A stretch of 10,769 nt of DNA from an uncultured Spirochaetaceae bacterium (lineage in GTDB: Bacteria > Spirochaetota > Spirochaetia > Sphaerochaetales > Sphaerochaetaceae). The position numbers were made by a program, and so were the translations under genes. The notes under the pieces were generated by a model. It saw only the letters and a program-made list of their open reading frames with translations. It was not told the origin of the DNA and did no database searches. Of the stretch, positions 1 to 6,196 are shown in pieces (positions within the stretch are counted from its first letter, which is position 1; the number at the start of each line of letters is the position of its first letter). The stretch covers positions 1 to 10,769 of the forward strand of contig CAMKPI010000044.1 of assembly GCA_946414625.1 (NCBI GenBank). The letters run 5' to 3'.

Positions 1-1
1 C

Positions 2-94
2 GGTGCGCGATTGCCGCTTCGTAAAGTCAAGTATATAGCCATATACGAGTATTGTGATATACGGGGAAATACACTGACGGAATTCGTTTCATGA
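2..94 (+). CDS. Possible 3' tail of an upstream gene (partial)
   Basis: An open frame runs in from the left edge and ends at a TGA (92-94), giving about 30 residues with a mixed, protein-like composition (for example KVKYIAIYEY then DIRGNTLTEF). A weak intrinsic terminator follows about 70 bases downstream, which fits the end of a + strand gene. The other two + frames stop earlier (TAA at 22-24, TAG at 36-38). The piece is too short to recognise a family, and a chance open frame of this length is quite possible. Confidence 0.25.
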   Translation, partial: GARLPLRKVKYIAIYEYCDIRGNTLTEFVS

Positions 95-162
95 AGCAAA
101 ACATTTAAAGCATTTTTGGGAAAATTTCCCACCAGGAAAGAATAAACCCAGAGGTAGGGCCT

Positions 163-186
163 GCATGCCGCCAGGAATGCTTTTTT
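163..186 (+). terminator. Weak intrinsic terminator upstream of the dcw cluster
   Basis: GCATGCC and GGAATGC pair around a GCCA loop (four pairs, one G-A mismatch, two more pairs), followed directly by six T residues at 181-186. It probably ends the transcription unit to the left. A second small hairpin, CTGTCT/AGACAG (187-192 and 201-206), sits just after it. The short stem makes this a modest call. Confidence 0.4.
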
Positions 187-390
187 CTGTCTGAAGTTCA
201 AGACAGCACAGACCGTTTAGGACTATACGCAATATTTAGGGCACATTTAGTGGGACGCATCATAAATAACACTATATAGTTAAGTAATTTTTGTAACTGA
301 TTAAAAATAAAGTAGCATAAAAATTAAGTTGTAGCTGTTAAGGATTGGGAAAAAAAAGAACAAAAATAGAGAAAAAAACCTCAAAAGTTG

Positions 391-425
391 TGTTGAAAAG
401 TGGGGAAGAGTGGGAGAAAATGTAA
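391..425 (+). promoter_or_regulatory. MraZ-box array (probable autoregulatory operator of the dcw cluster)
   Basis: Four 5-mers begin exactly every 10 bases: TGTTG (391), TGGGG (401), TGGGA (411) and TGTAA (421). The two central ones match the TGGGN boxes bound by MraZ in E. coli, which are also direct repeats with 5-base spacers; the outer two are degenerate. MraZ is encoded 140 bases downstream, so this is a natural autoregulation site. A weak TTGAAA-N17-GAAAAT promoter would overlap the boxes, which would suit repression. The spacing is seen in the sequence; the function is inferred from the family. Confidence 0.6.
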
Positions 426-560
426 TCACGCGGAAAAACCAATCAAAACCGGATGAAAACGGCTGAGAGTGGTCGAACCGTAAAAATGAAATGTGCTGCT
501 CCTTCGCTTCCTCCCAAAACAAAAACAAAGAAAGAGTAACACGATTTCAGGGGCTTTGCA

Positions 561-1019
561 ATGACAGGCGAGTGGCGGAACACAATCGACGACAAAGGGC
601 GCCTCACGATACCGCCCAAGCTAAGGGATGAGATTGGCTCGGAAACGAAGCTTTACCTCACCCGTTCCGCCAACCGTTCTGTCTGGCTTATGGGCGAGTC
701 TGTATTCAACGATATGAAACGTCTTGTGAACAAAGGACCTATGGCCGCGTTCGACAAGAAGATTTCGATACTGAAAAAATTCATCATAGACCCTGCCAAG
801 GAGGTTGAGCTGGACAAGGCAGGAAGAATTGCAATACAGGACAGCTTCAGAAACTACGCGGAAATCGAGTTGAAGAAGGAATGCGTGATCCTGGGTTCGG
901 AAGACAGGATTGAGATTTGCGGAGCGGAGGCTTACGACAGGTTGCTTTTGGAGAACATGGATTCAATCTCAGAGATTGCGAGCGACTTGTTCCCTTTTCG
1001 GTCAGACAACGCGGACTAA
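561..1019 (+). CDS. mraZ: MraZ, transcriptional regulator of the dcw cluster
   Basis: A 152-residue AbrB-like DNA-binding protein, about the usual MraZ length. Both halves of the duplicated fold are visible, each with the family DxxxR signature: D10-R14 in IDDKGRLTIP and D85-R89 in ELDKAGRIAI. MraZ forms a ring-shaped oligomer and binds TGGGN direct repeats ahead of its own operon; such an array lies at 391-425. The ATG at 561 is preceded by CAGGGG (548-553) at 7 bases. It is the first gene of the cluster and its stop lies only 6 bases before rsmH, so the two are almost certainly co-transcribed. The sequence looks intact, with nothing unusual in either half. Confidence 0.95.
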   Translation: MTGEWRNTIDDKGRLTIPPKLRDEIGSETKLYLTRSANRSVWLMGESVFNDMKRLVNKGPMAAFDKKISILKKFIIDPAKEVELDKAGRIAIQDSFRNYAEIELKKECVILGSEDRIEICGAEAYDRLLLENMDSISEIASDLFPFRSDNAD

Positions 1020-1025
1020 GGAAAT

Positions 1026-1901
1026 ATGGACTTTGTTCACTATTCGGTAATGAAGAACGAGGTGTTGTCCTTTCTCGTTCCGAAAAGCGAGGACGCGCTT
1101 CTCGTGGACTGCACATTGGGGGAGGGCGGACACAGCGAGGCGTTCCTCCAAAAATATCCGTCCCTCAGAGTGATCGGGATAGACCGGGATAGGTCGATAC
1201 AGGAAAAGGCTCGTTCGAGGCTTTCCGGTTTCGGCGCCCGATTCCAGGCGGTGAACGCATGGTTCAACGATTTCTGGGACTCTTACAACGGAGAGGACGC
1301 GGATCTTGTGCTGTTCGATTTGGGCATCAGCATGTTCCATTTTGTGGAGTCCGGCAGGGGATTCAGCCTCAGAAACTCTGAAAAACTCGACATGCGGCTT
1401 GATTTGGATGCTCCTGTTTCGGCAATGGACATTGTGAACCGCTACGACGAGAAGTCGCTTGCGGATGTGATATACAACTACGGAGAAGAGAGGTATTCAA
1501 GAAGGATTGCCGCCGCAATCTGCGACATGCGCAAGACAGGACGGATAGAAACCACGAAAGATCTTGCCGACATTGTTTTCAGGGCAGTTCCGAAAGAATA
1601 CCGATATAAAAGGATCCATCCTGCCACAAAGACATTTCAGGCGCTTCGGATCGAGGTGAACAAAGAGCTCACCCGCATCGAGCCAGCTCTGGAAGGAGCA
1701 ATGAAGCACTTAAAGCGCGGCGGACGGATTGCGGTGATAACATTCCATTCGCTGGAGGACAGGATTGTGAAATGGTTCTTCAGACAGAGAACGGAGACTT
1801 TGGAGATTCTGACAAAAAAGCCCGTCATTCCGACGGAAGAGGAATGCGAGACCAACAGTGCCTCACGGAGCGCAAAACTCCGCGTGGTGGAAAAAAGATA
1901 G
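1026..1901 (+). CDS. rsmH: RsmH, 16S rRNA N4-methyltransferase (C1402)
   Basis: This SAM-dependent enzyme methylates N4 of C1402 in the 16S rRNA decoding centre. It has 291 residues, slightly short of the usual ~310. Family motifs appear in order: HYSVMKNEVL near the N-terminus, the SAM-binding DCTLGEGGHSEA (28-39), GIDRD (51-55), DLGIS (98-102), RGFS with LDMRLD (111-126), YGEERYSRRIA (152-162), HPATKTFQALRIEVN (198-212), ITFHSLEDRIVK (238-249) and the C-terminal RSAKLRVVEK (281-290). The usual DLGVSSxQ is changed here to DLGISMFHF. The ATG is 6 bases past the mraZ stop, with AAGGA (1018-1022) as a close ribosome site overlapping that stop. Location in the dcw cluster is typical of the gene. 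Confidence 0.96.
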   Translation: MDFVHYSVMKNEVLSFLVPKSEDALLVDCTLGEGGHSEAFLQKYPSLRVIGIDRDRSIQEKARSRLSGFGARFQAVNAWFNDFWDSYNGEDADLVLFDLGISMFHFVESGRGFSLRNSEKLDMRLDLDAPVSAMDIVNRYDEKSLADVIYNYGEERYSRRIAAAICDMRKTGRIETTKDLADIVFRAVPKEYRYKRIHPATKTFQALRIEVNKELTRIEPALEGAMKHLKRGGRIAVITFHSLEDRIVKWFFRQRTETLEILTKKPVIPTEEECETNSASRSAKLRVVEKR

Positions 1902-1941
1902 GAATTTGGGTGTGCCGGCAGGCAGCAAGGAGGGAAGGATT

Positions 1942-2247
1942 ATGAAAACAAAAAGAAACGAGCTATCCGCGCAGATTAACCTGGTGTTCATATTGACGGC
2001 GGTATTTATCGCACTCTGCCTGTTCCTGCCGGTGTGGCAGGGCACAGCAAGCGAGGATCTCTCCGTATCGCTTGCCCGGGAAGAGAAGAAACTCGACACA
2101 TTGCAGGACCAAAGAGCGGTTCTTCTCGCTTCGATTGAGCGCGAGCTCTCGCCTGAAGAAATTATGCAGAGGGCAAAGTCGATGAATCTCACTTTTGCCC
2201 AGATACGTGCAGAGAGACCTGATGTGCTGGCGAGCAATATTCTCTGA
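1942..2247 (+). CDS. ftsL: FtsL-like bitopic division protein
   Basis: A 101-residue protein with a short basic cytoplasmic N-terminus, one membrane helix (about 12-31), a Glu/Leu-rich probable coiled coil (about 38-69) and a distal LSPEEIMQRAKSMNL segment (69-83). That segment recalls the SPxxIEExAR end of FtsL/DivIC proteins. FtsL works with FtsB and FtsQ to activate the septal FtsW-FtsI synthase. FtsL sequences are poorly conserved, so the call rests on size, topology and position after rsmH. The frame opens earlier (1858), inside rsmH, but the start is set at ATG 1942 because a perfect AGGAGG (1928-1933) lies 8 bases upstream and the membrane helix then falls at the normal place. No FtsI/PBP gene follows. 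Confidence 0.8.
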   Translation: MKTKRNELSAQINLVFILTAVFIALCLFLPVWQGTASEDLSVSLAREEKKLDTLQDQRAVLLASIERELSPEEIMQRAKSMNLTFAQIRAERPDVLASNIL

Positions 2248-2272
2248 CGAGGTATTCCACCCTTGCAGAAGG

Positions 2273-2371
2273 GGCATGATTTGCACATAGTCACATAATC
2301 TGCGGCATGCTAGCCGGTGTCACTCACCCACTAGCGGCGGCATGATTTGCACATAGTCACATAATCTGCGG
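2273..2371. repeat. Perfect 33-bp direct repeat pair flanking a 33-nt hairpin spacer
   Basis: Bases 2273-2305 and 2339-2371 are identical over 33 bases, starting GGCATGATTTGCACATAGTC. The spacer (2306-2338) is also 33 bases and can fold: GCTAG (2309-2313) pairs with CTAGC (2331-2335), and inside it GGTG (2316-2319) pairs with CACC (2325-2328) around TCACT. The unit sits between ftsL and ftsW. It could be a dispersed intergenic repeat, a small non-autonomous element or a local duplication. Two copies without cas genes do not make a CRISPR array. Confidence 0.9.
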
Positions 2372-2378
2372 TCAAACG

Positions 2379-2411
2379 ATATTCAGGAGGACATCTTCCT
2401 GAATATTTTTT
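2379..2411 (+). terminator. Strong intrinsic terminator between ftsL and ftsW
   Basis: ATATTCAGGA (2379-2388) and TCCTGAATAT (2397-2406) are perfect inverted repeats. The stem extends by one G-T and one G-C pair to a 4-base loop, ACAT (2391-2394), and five T residues follow at 2407-2411. It is oriented to stop transcription coming from mraZ-rsmH-ftsL, only 30 bases before the ftsW start codon. ftsW must therefore rely on read-through, attenuation, or a promoter I cannot identify in the short gap. Confidence 0.85.
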
Positions 2412-2441
2412 ACACGTCACATTTCGCGCGGGGAGTCTTAG

Positions 2442-3797
2442 GTGGATAGTTTTTTTCTGGAAGACAATGAAGGAATGAGAAATGACTCTATGGACGCCTT
2501 AAGGCAGGGAAATGGATCCATGCCGCGCCGCGCCGCATTCCCAGGATTCGACAACGGGACAATGAACTCGTGGCTCTTTCTCGCCTCAGGCGCTATAGTC
2601 TGCATCTTTGCCCTTGCATCGCTTTACTCAACTGCGCAATTCACCTACGGTGGACGATCTGCTGCATACAGAATTGTCTTGCGGCAGGTTCTATACATTG
2701 TCATAGGCTTGGCTCTCTCGTCGACCTCCGGAATCCTGGAGAAAAAAGCAGGAAGAATTGTAATTGGAATTCTGCAGATCCTCTTCAGCGCGCTTTGCGC
2801 TGTTTCCATGTTTGAGCGATTCTACTTTATAACCACGGATACTTTCCGGCTTGCATTGAACACAGTTTGGGTACTATATCTCTCCGCATACTTCTCCAAA
2901 AGAGAAGCGACTCAGGTATCCGGAAGCATAATTATACCCTCAGCCTTTGCAGTGTTGATATCCGTGTGTCTTGCTTCAAGAAGCGGGATTTCCTCCGCAT
3001 TGTTCTTTGTAGCGCTAACCCTCGTCTTCTTTACAACAAACGCGAGATCCCCAGTCAAGGTACTTCTTGCAACAATACTTGTAATTGTCCCAGTGTGCAT
3101 GGTTTTTCTTTCTGACGGAAAGGCAATTACAGCAGTATCCGGCTTTGTTTCAGACAACGGGAGAGCATACAGATCCGTATGGAGCCGTAGCGGATTTCTC
3201 GGCAGCGGATTCGGAAAAAACAATTCGTTAAGTTTTCAGGGGACGGAAGCCGCGTACGCGTGGTCTCCCTCGCAGGGACAAGACGCATCTCTCGGTTTTG
3301 CTTCCTCCCGGGCGGTTCAGGCGGCACATTTGGAAGACGCATTGGTTTCTATGCCAAATGAGAGGGTCTCTCTGTCCGATTCCGGTATCAATGACCGGGA
3401 AGCGATGATAAAGGAAAACGCTTTCCTTGTTTTTGTCGCGAGAACCGGCTTTATCGGAGTCTCCCTTTTCTTTATCTTTTATGGGATGTTAGTCTATGCA
3501 GCTCTCAGATCGGCGAACCACCTAAAGGCGGAAAACAGTTTCGCATCCCTTGTGGGCATAGGCATGGTGTTCATTCTTTTTATGAGGTTCCTTGCCAACG
3601 TCTTACACTGCATGGGTTTTGTCGCAGATTTCGGAATAGGGATGCCGTTCTTCTCGTTTTCGGCGAGCACAGTATTGCTCAGTTTCCAGTGCGCCATGAT
3701 CTACAGATTTGCAAAAGCCGCCCGGAAGGGGGCAGCCTCCTCTTGGGATGCTTCTTCTACCGGATCCTTGCAGAACTATGACTACGGAGATTTTTGA
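2442..3797 (+). CDS. ftsW: Highly divergent FtsW-like SEDS membrane protein
   Basis: This 451-residue polytopic protein has a ~40-residue hydrophilic N-terminus and about ten hydrophobic segments starting near residues 43, 78, 103, 133, 162, 182, 204, 327, 366 and 398. SEDS resemblance is seen at GFLGSGFGKN (251-260; family GGLxGxGxGNS), ENAF...RTGFIG (325-339; family DFIFxxxxEELGxxG) and FGIGMPFFSFSAST (397-410; family TGIPLPFISYGGSS). Family hallmarks look eroded: GASRWI, QPSE and QPDLGT have no good match (the last reads SRSGIS near 180-185), the catalytic Asp aligns by eye with Glu325, and the EE pair reads AR. The loop before Glu325 is some 50 residues longer than in E. coli FtsW. FtsW normally polymerises septal glycan strands; whether this one can is uncertain. 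The GTG start has GGGGAG (2430-2435) 6 bases upstream. ftsQ is coupled downstream. RodA is a less likely identity given the context. Confidence 0.75.
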   Translation: MDSFFLEDNEGMRNDSMDALRQGNGSMPRRAAFPGFDNGTMNSWLFLASGAIVCIFALASLYSTAQFTYGGRSAAYRIVLRQVLYIVIGLALSSTSGILEKKAGRIVIGILQILFSALCAVSMFERFYFITTDTFRLALNTVWVLYLSAYFSKREATQVSGSIIIPSAFAVLISVCLASRSGISSALFFVALTLVFFTTNARSPVKVLLATILVIVPVCMVFLSDGKAITAVSGFVSDNGRAYRSVWSRSGFLGSGFGKNNSLSFQGTEAAYAWSPSQGQDASLGFASSRAVQAAHLEDALVSMPNERVSLSDSGINDREAMIKENAFLVFVARTGFIGVSLFFIFYGMLVYAALRSANHLKAENSFASLVGIGMVFILFMRFLANVLHCMGFVADFGIGMPFFSFSASTVLLSFQCAMIYRFAKAARKGAASSWDASSTGSLQNYDYGDF

Positions 3798-4558
3798 TGA
3801 AACAAAAATTTGCCAGGATTGTACTGATTCTCTGTGTCACTGTATTCGTTGCCGTGGGAATATTCCTGGCTCTGAGGTACCTTTCGTTTTTCGATATTAA
3901 AAGCATAGAAGTAGGTTTTACTGGTCCCGTGAAGGAACTCGACTCCAGGTTCTCGAGGATTATTTCCCCATACAAGGGTGTGAACCTCTTCTCTGCCGAT
4001 CTGGGACGACTGAAGGAGCTTTTATCCAGCTGCGAAGGCGTGCGGGAGGTTGAAATCAAAAGGTTCTTTCCGTCCCGGCTGATAATCACGATACGCTTCA
4101 TGAGGCCTGCGGCAAGAGTATTTGTAACCGGTCAGAATGGAGATTCTTATTTCTTTGCAGACGAAGACAGTCTTTCTCCCATCTCAGAGGATACATGGAA
4201 GCTTTTTGCCGAGGTTCTGCCACTGGAAGTGGAGGAGAAATATGCTGATTACATATCGAAATGGTCCGTTGACAACGGATTCGTACAGATGTGCGTTCTG
4301 ACACGCTCCCTCACGGGTAACTCCTTGATTACAGGAGCAAAATACTATAATAATGTAAGCGGTGACTTCGGTTCGCTGACGCTTGAAATGCCGGATGTTG
4401 AATCCGTTCTTCACGTGAAAGAGGCGGTGACTCCTGAGCGTCTCTCCGAAGCGATCGAATACATATCACGGGAGCAAGGACGAGCAGGGGAGCATCTTTC
4501 ATCCAACGGTCCGGCACAGTACAACCTATATGCAGGAACGCTTGTGAAGCATGACTAG
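3797..4558 (+). CDS. ftsQ: FtsQ/DivIB divisome protein
   Basis: A 253-residue bitopic protein: short basic N-terminus, one membrane helix (about 7-27), then a POTRA domain (about 32-101). The POTRA shows FFDIKSIEVGF, the GVNLFSADL segment (61-69), VREVEIKRFFPSRLIITI (82-99) and a following RPAAR. The rest (about 102-253) fits the beta domain that contacts FtsB/FtsL. FtsQ/DivIB scaffolds the FtsL-FtsB complex on the outer face of the membrane. The ATG overlaps the ftsW stop (TGATG, 3795-3799), and GGAG (3786-3789) inside the end of ftsW lies 7 bases upstream, so the two are translationally coupled. A TTG three bases earlier is possible but less likely. No truncation is evident. Confidence 0.88.
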   Translation: MKQKFARIVLILCVTVFVAVGIFLALRYLSFFDIKSIEVGFTGPVKELDSRFSRIISPYKGVNLFSADLGRLKELLSSCEGVREVEIKRFFPSRLIITIRFMRPAARVFVTGQNGDSYFFADEDSLSPISEDTWKLFAEVLPLEVEEKYADYISKWSVDNGFVQMCVLTRSLTGNSLITGAKYYNNVSGDFGSLTLEMPDVESVLHVKEAVTPERLSEAIEYISREQGRAGEHLSSNGPAQYNLYAGTLVKHD

Positions 4559-4680
4559 ATGCGTCTGAGGCGCGGCGGTATATGCTTACAGATGGTCTTC
4601 GACATGGGTTTGCGGCAGCCATTGCGTACAGTTCTCCGTTTGGGCGTGAATCCTGTATCTGTACATGACGGTCTGCGTTC

Positions 4681-4757
4681 TGCGCAACGCCCGCCTGCGC
4701 AACGCCCGCCTGCGGCGACGCAAGACTATGGAGACGCGAGGCTATGGAGACGCAGCG
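4681..4757. repeat. Two adjacent short tandem repeat blocks
   Basis: First block: the 15-mer TGCGCAACGCCCGCC occurs at 4681-4695 and 4696-4710, with a partial third copy starting TGCGGCGACGC at 4711. Second block: CTATGGAGACGC occurs at 4726-4737 and 4742-4753, a 16-base period, followed by a decayed CTACGGCGC copy from 4758. The blocks are GC-rich against a balanced background. Replication slippage is the simplest origin. Confidence 0.85.
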
Positions 4758-4807
4758 CTACGGCGCACGAATCGCGCACTCGCCTAAAAGCGCCGAGGCT
4801 CTGCCTG

Positions 4808-4843
4808 TTGTAGCCCTGTGGGTAAATCCATAGGCGGCTACAA
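4808..4843 (+). promoter_or_regulatory. Strong hairpin just upstream of ftsA
   Basis: TTGTAGC (4808-4814) pairs with GCTACAA (4837-4843). After a 2-base bulge, CCTGTGG (4815-4821) pairs with CCATAGG (4828-4834, one G-T pair) around a 6-base loop. There is no T-run after it on either strand, so it is not a classic terminator. It lies 36 bases before the ftsA start and could be an mRNA processing or stability element, or part of a repeat. The role is unknown. Confidence 0.6.
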
Positions 4844-4879
4844 TACGCATCCCCTGGAAACGATTATTTAAGGTACGAC

Positions 4880-6124
4880 ATGAGCACTGATAAAGTTATA
4901 ATGGGATTGGACATAGGCTCCGCTTCAGTGAAAGCGGCAATAGGAACGCTGTCTTCTGACGGCACTCTCACAGTGGAGAGCCTGTGTGAACGCGAATCCT
5001 CCGGCATGTACAACGGTTCGGTTGTCAATGCCGAAAGTGTGTTCAAAACTATAAAATCCGTGATATCGGAAGCGGAGCTGCAATCGGGACTTCAGGCAGG
5101 AAGCGTCAGCGTCGGAGTCGGAGGCAACGGCGTGACTTGTCGCCAGGGCGAGGGCGTCACCGGAATAGGGGCGCGAGGGCAGGAGATTACCCGCGCTGAC
5201 ATATACAAGAGCCTGGAGATAGCCCGAACGCTCAGCCTCGAGCCTGACAGCAGCATAATCCACACGCTGGTGCAGGACTTCACTGTTGACGGCAGGAGGG
5301 GGATAAAGGATCCGCTCGATATGACAGGTCACAGGCTGGAAAGCCGCGCCCTCATCGTCACAGCCTCCACAAACAACTGCGGGAACCTCAGGAAGGTGGT
5401 GGAAAAAGCAGGAATCGGGAACGTGCATATATGCAGCTCGATCCTCTCCGATGCGGAAAGCGTCCTTTCGATTGACGACAAGGAGATGGGAACGCTGCTT
5501 GTAAACATCGGCGCGGACACGACGGATCTTATCGCATACATCAAGGGATCCCCGGTATACATCGGCGCGGTGAATTTCGGCGGAAGGGCGGTAACGAACG
5601 ACATCGTGTCAATAACCAGCAAGCCGAAACAAGTTATCGAGGAATTGAAATGCCAGCATGGAAGCTGCTACTCCCCCGGGATTGATCCGAAGGAGAAGAT
5701 AATCATCCCCAAAGTTTCCGGAACCGCCGCCATAGAACTGCCCAGAGTGGAATTTGCAAAGATGATTGAGGCGCGGATGGCTGAGATTTTCATGATGCTT
5801 GAGGTAAACAAGAGGAACAGCGGAATCGGCGGACCGTTCGGCGGAGGTGTTGTACTCACTGGCGGCGGAGCTCTTTTGTCTGGTACAACAAACCTTGCGT
5901 CTGAGATTTTCGGCCTTCAGGCAAGAATAGGTTTCCCAGAGATGATAAAGGGGCTGGACAGGCTTTACATAGGTCCCGAGTATACCACTGTTCTCGGACT
6001 ACTGAAAATGGAGGCAAAGAAAGGCGCGCTGCCGAAAGGAAGGACGGAATCTTCAAGATCCTCGCAGCGTCAGGACGGCGGTTTATTGCATAAGATAGGA
6101 AATTTTTTCAAAACAGTGGTTTGA
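4880..6124 (+). CDS. ftsA: FtsA, actin-like membrane tether for FtsZ
   Basis: A 414-residue actin-fold ATPase of usual length. Visible parts: phosphate-1 loop GLDIGSASVK (9-18), the FtsA-specific 1C domain (about 84-162) with EITRADIYKSLEIA and the DFTVDGRRGIKDPLDMTGHRLE stretch (133-154, normal for FtsA), the phosphate-2 region LLVNIGADTTDL (206-217), the adenosine motif VVLTGGGALL (324-333), and a C-terminal amphipathic helix, GLLHKIGNFFKTVV (401-414), that would attach to the membrane. FtsA joins FtsZ filaments to the membrane and recruits later divisome proteins. The phosphate-2 motif is odd: the usual DIGGGTTD reads NIGADTTD. The ATG has only a weak AAGG (4870-4873) ahead. ftsZ follows after 72 bases. 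Identity is secure; altered ATP handling is inference. Confidence 0.94.
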   Translation: MSTDKVIMGLDIGSASVKAAIGTLSSDGTLTVESLCERESSGMYNGSVVNAESVFKTIKSVISEAELQSGLQAGSVSVGVGGNGVTCRQGEGVTGIGARGQEITRADIYKSLEIARTLSLEPDSSIIHTLVQDFTVDGRRGIKDPLDMTGHRLESRALIVTASTNNCGNLRKVVEKAGIGNVHICSSILSDAESVLSIDDKEMGTLLVNIGADTTDLIAYIKGSPVYIGAVNFGGRAVTNDIVSITSKPKQVIEELKCQHGSCYSPGIDPKEKIIIPKVSGTAAIELPRVEFAKMIEARMAEIFMMLEVNKRNSGIGGPFGGGVVLTGGGALLSGTTNLASEIFGLQARIGFPEMIKGLDRLYIGPEYTTVLGLLKMEAKKGALPKGRTESSRSSQRQDGGLLHKIGNFFKTVV

Positions 6125-6196
6125 AACAGTACATCAAGTTAAAAAAAAGAAGTATACTGTGCACTATAGAGATATAGAATAGAGGGGAATTGCCTT
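6125..6196 (+). promoter_or_regulatory. AT-rich ftsA-ftsZ spacer with candidate ftsZ promoter
   Basis: The 72-base spacer contains TATACT (6153-6158), a good -10 element inside the palindrome AGTATACT, and two further TATAGA copies at 6165-6170 and 6173-6178. No good -35 lies 16-18 bases upstream of any of them. A dedicated ftsZ promoter is common in bacteria, but here it is only suggested. GAGGGGA (6182-6188) is a strong ribosome site for ftsZ. Confidence 0.35.

Larger units (their letters stand above)
95..560. other. Long AT-rich intergenic leader before mraZ
   Basis: No convincing gene is seen in this stretch. A 75-codon minus-strand open frame at 301-528 is very rich in Phe and is best explained by the purine-rich + strand. 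The region holds a near-palindrome GGGAAAATTTCCC (118-130), the terminator at 163-186, several A-runs at 350-377, and the MraZ-box-like array at 391-425. Candidate promoter elements exist (TTGTAA at 291-296 with TAGCAT at 313-318, spacer 16; TTGAAA at 393-398 with GAAAAT at 416-421, spacer 17), but none is strong enough to choose. Confidence 0.6.
4559..4879. other. 320-bp ftsQ-ftsA spacer with GC-rich repeats, no convincing gene
   Basis: The spacer is unlike the tight junctions elsewhere in the cluster. An 84-codon frame (4559-4813) begins directly after the ftsQ stop, but it has no ribosome site of its own, is very rich in Arg, and its middle is made of the tandem repeats, so I do not call it a gene. 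The spacer holds two tandem repeat blocks (4681-4710 and 4726-4757) and a strong hairpin (4808-4843). No clear promoter is seen; the last 35 bases before ftsA are moderately AT-rich. Confidence 0.7.

Noticed and set aside
301..528. Minus-strand Phe-rich 75-codon frame
   Set aside because: It is explained by the A-rich + strand leader, and it lies across the MraZ boxes; no domain.
1858..1941. Longer FtsL start inside rsmH
   Set aside because: The perfect AGGAGG at 1928-1933 sets ATG 1942, and the upstream residues are an rsmH frame shadow.
2273..2371. Minimal CRISPR array (33-bp repeats, 33-bp spacer)
   Set aside because: Only two repeats and one self-complementary spacer inside an operon spacer, with no cas genes in the window.
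4559..4813. 84-codon open frame directly after ftsQ
   Set aside because: It lacks its own ribosome site, is strongly Arg-biased, and its central part is encoded by the tandem repeats; no recognisable domain.
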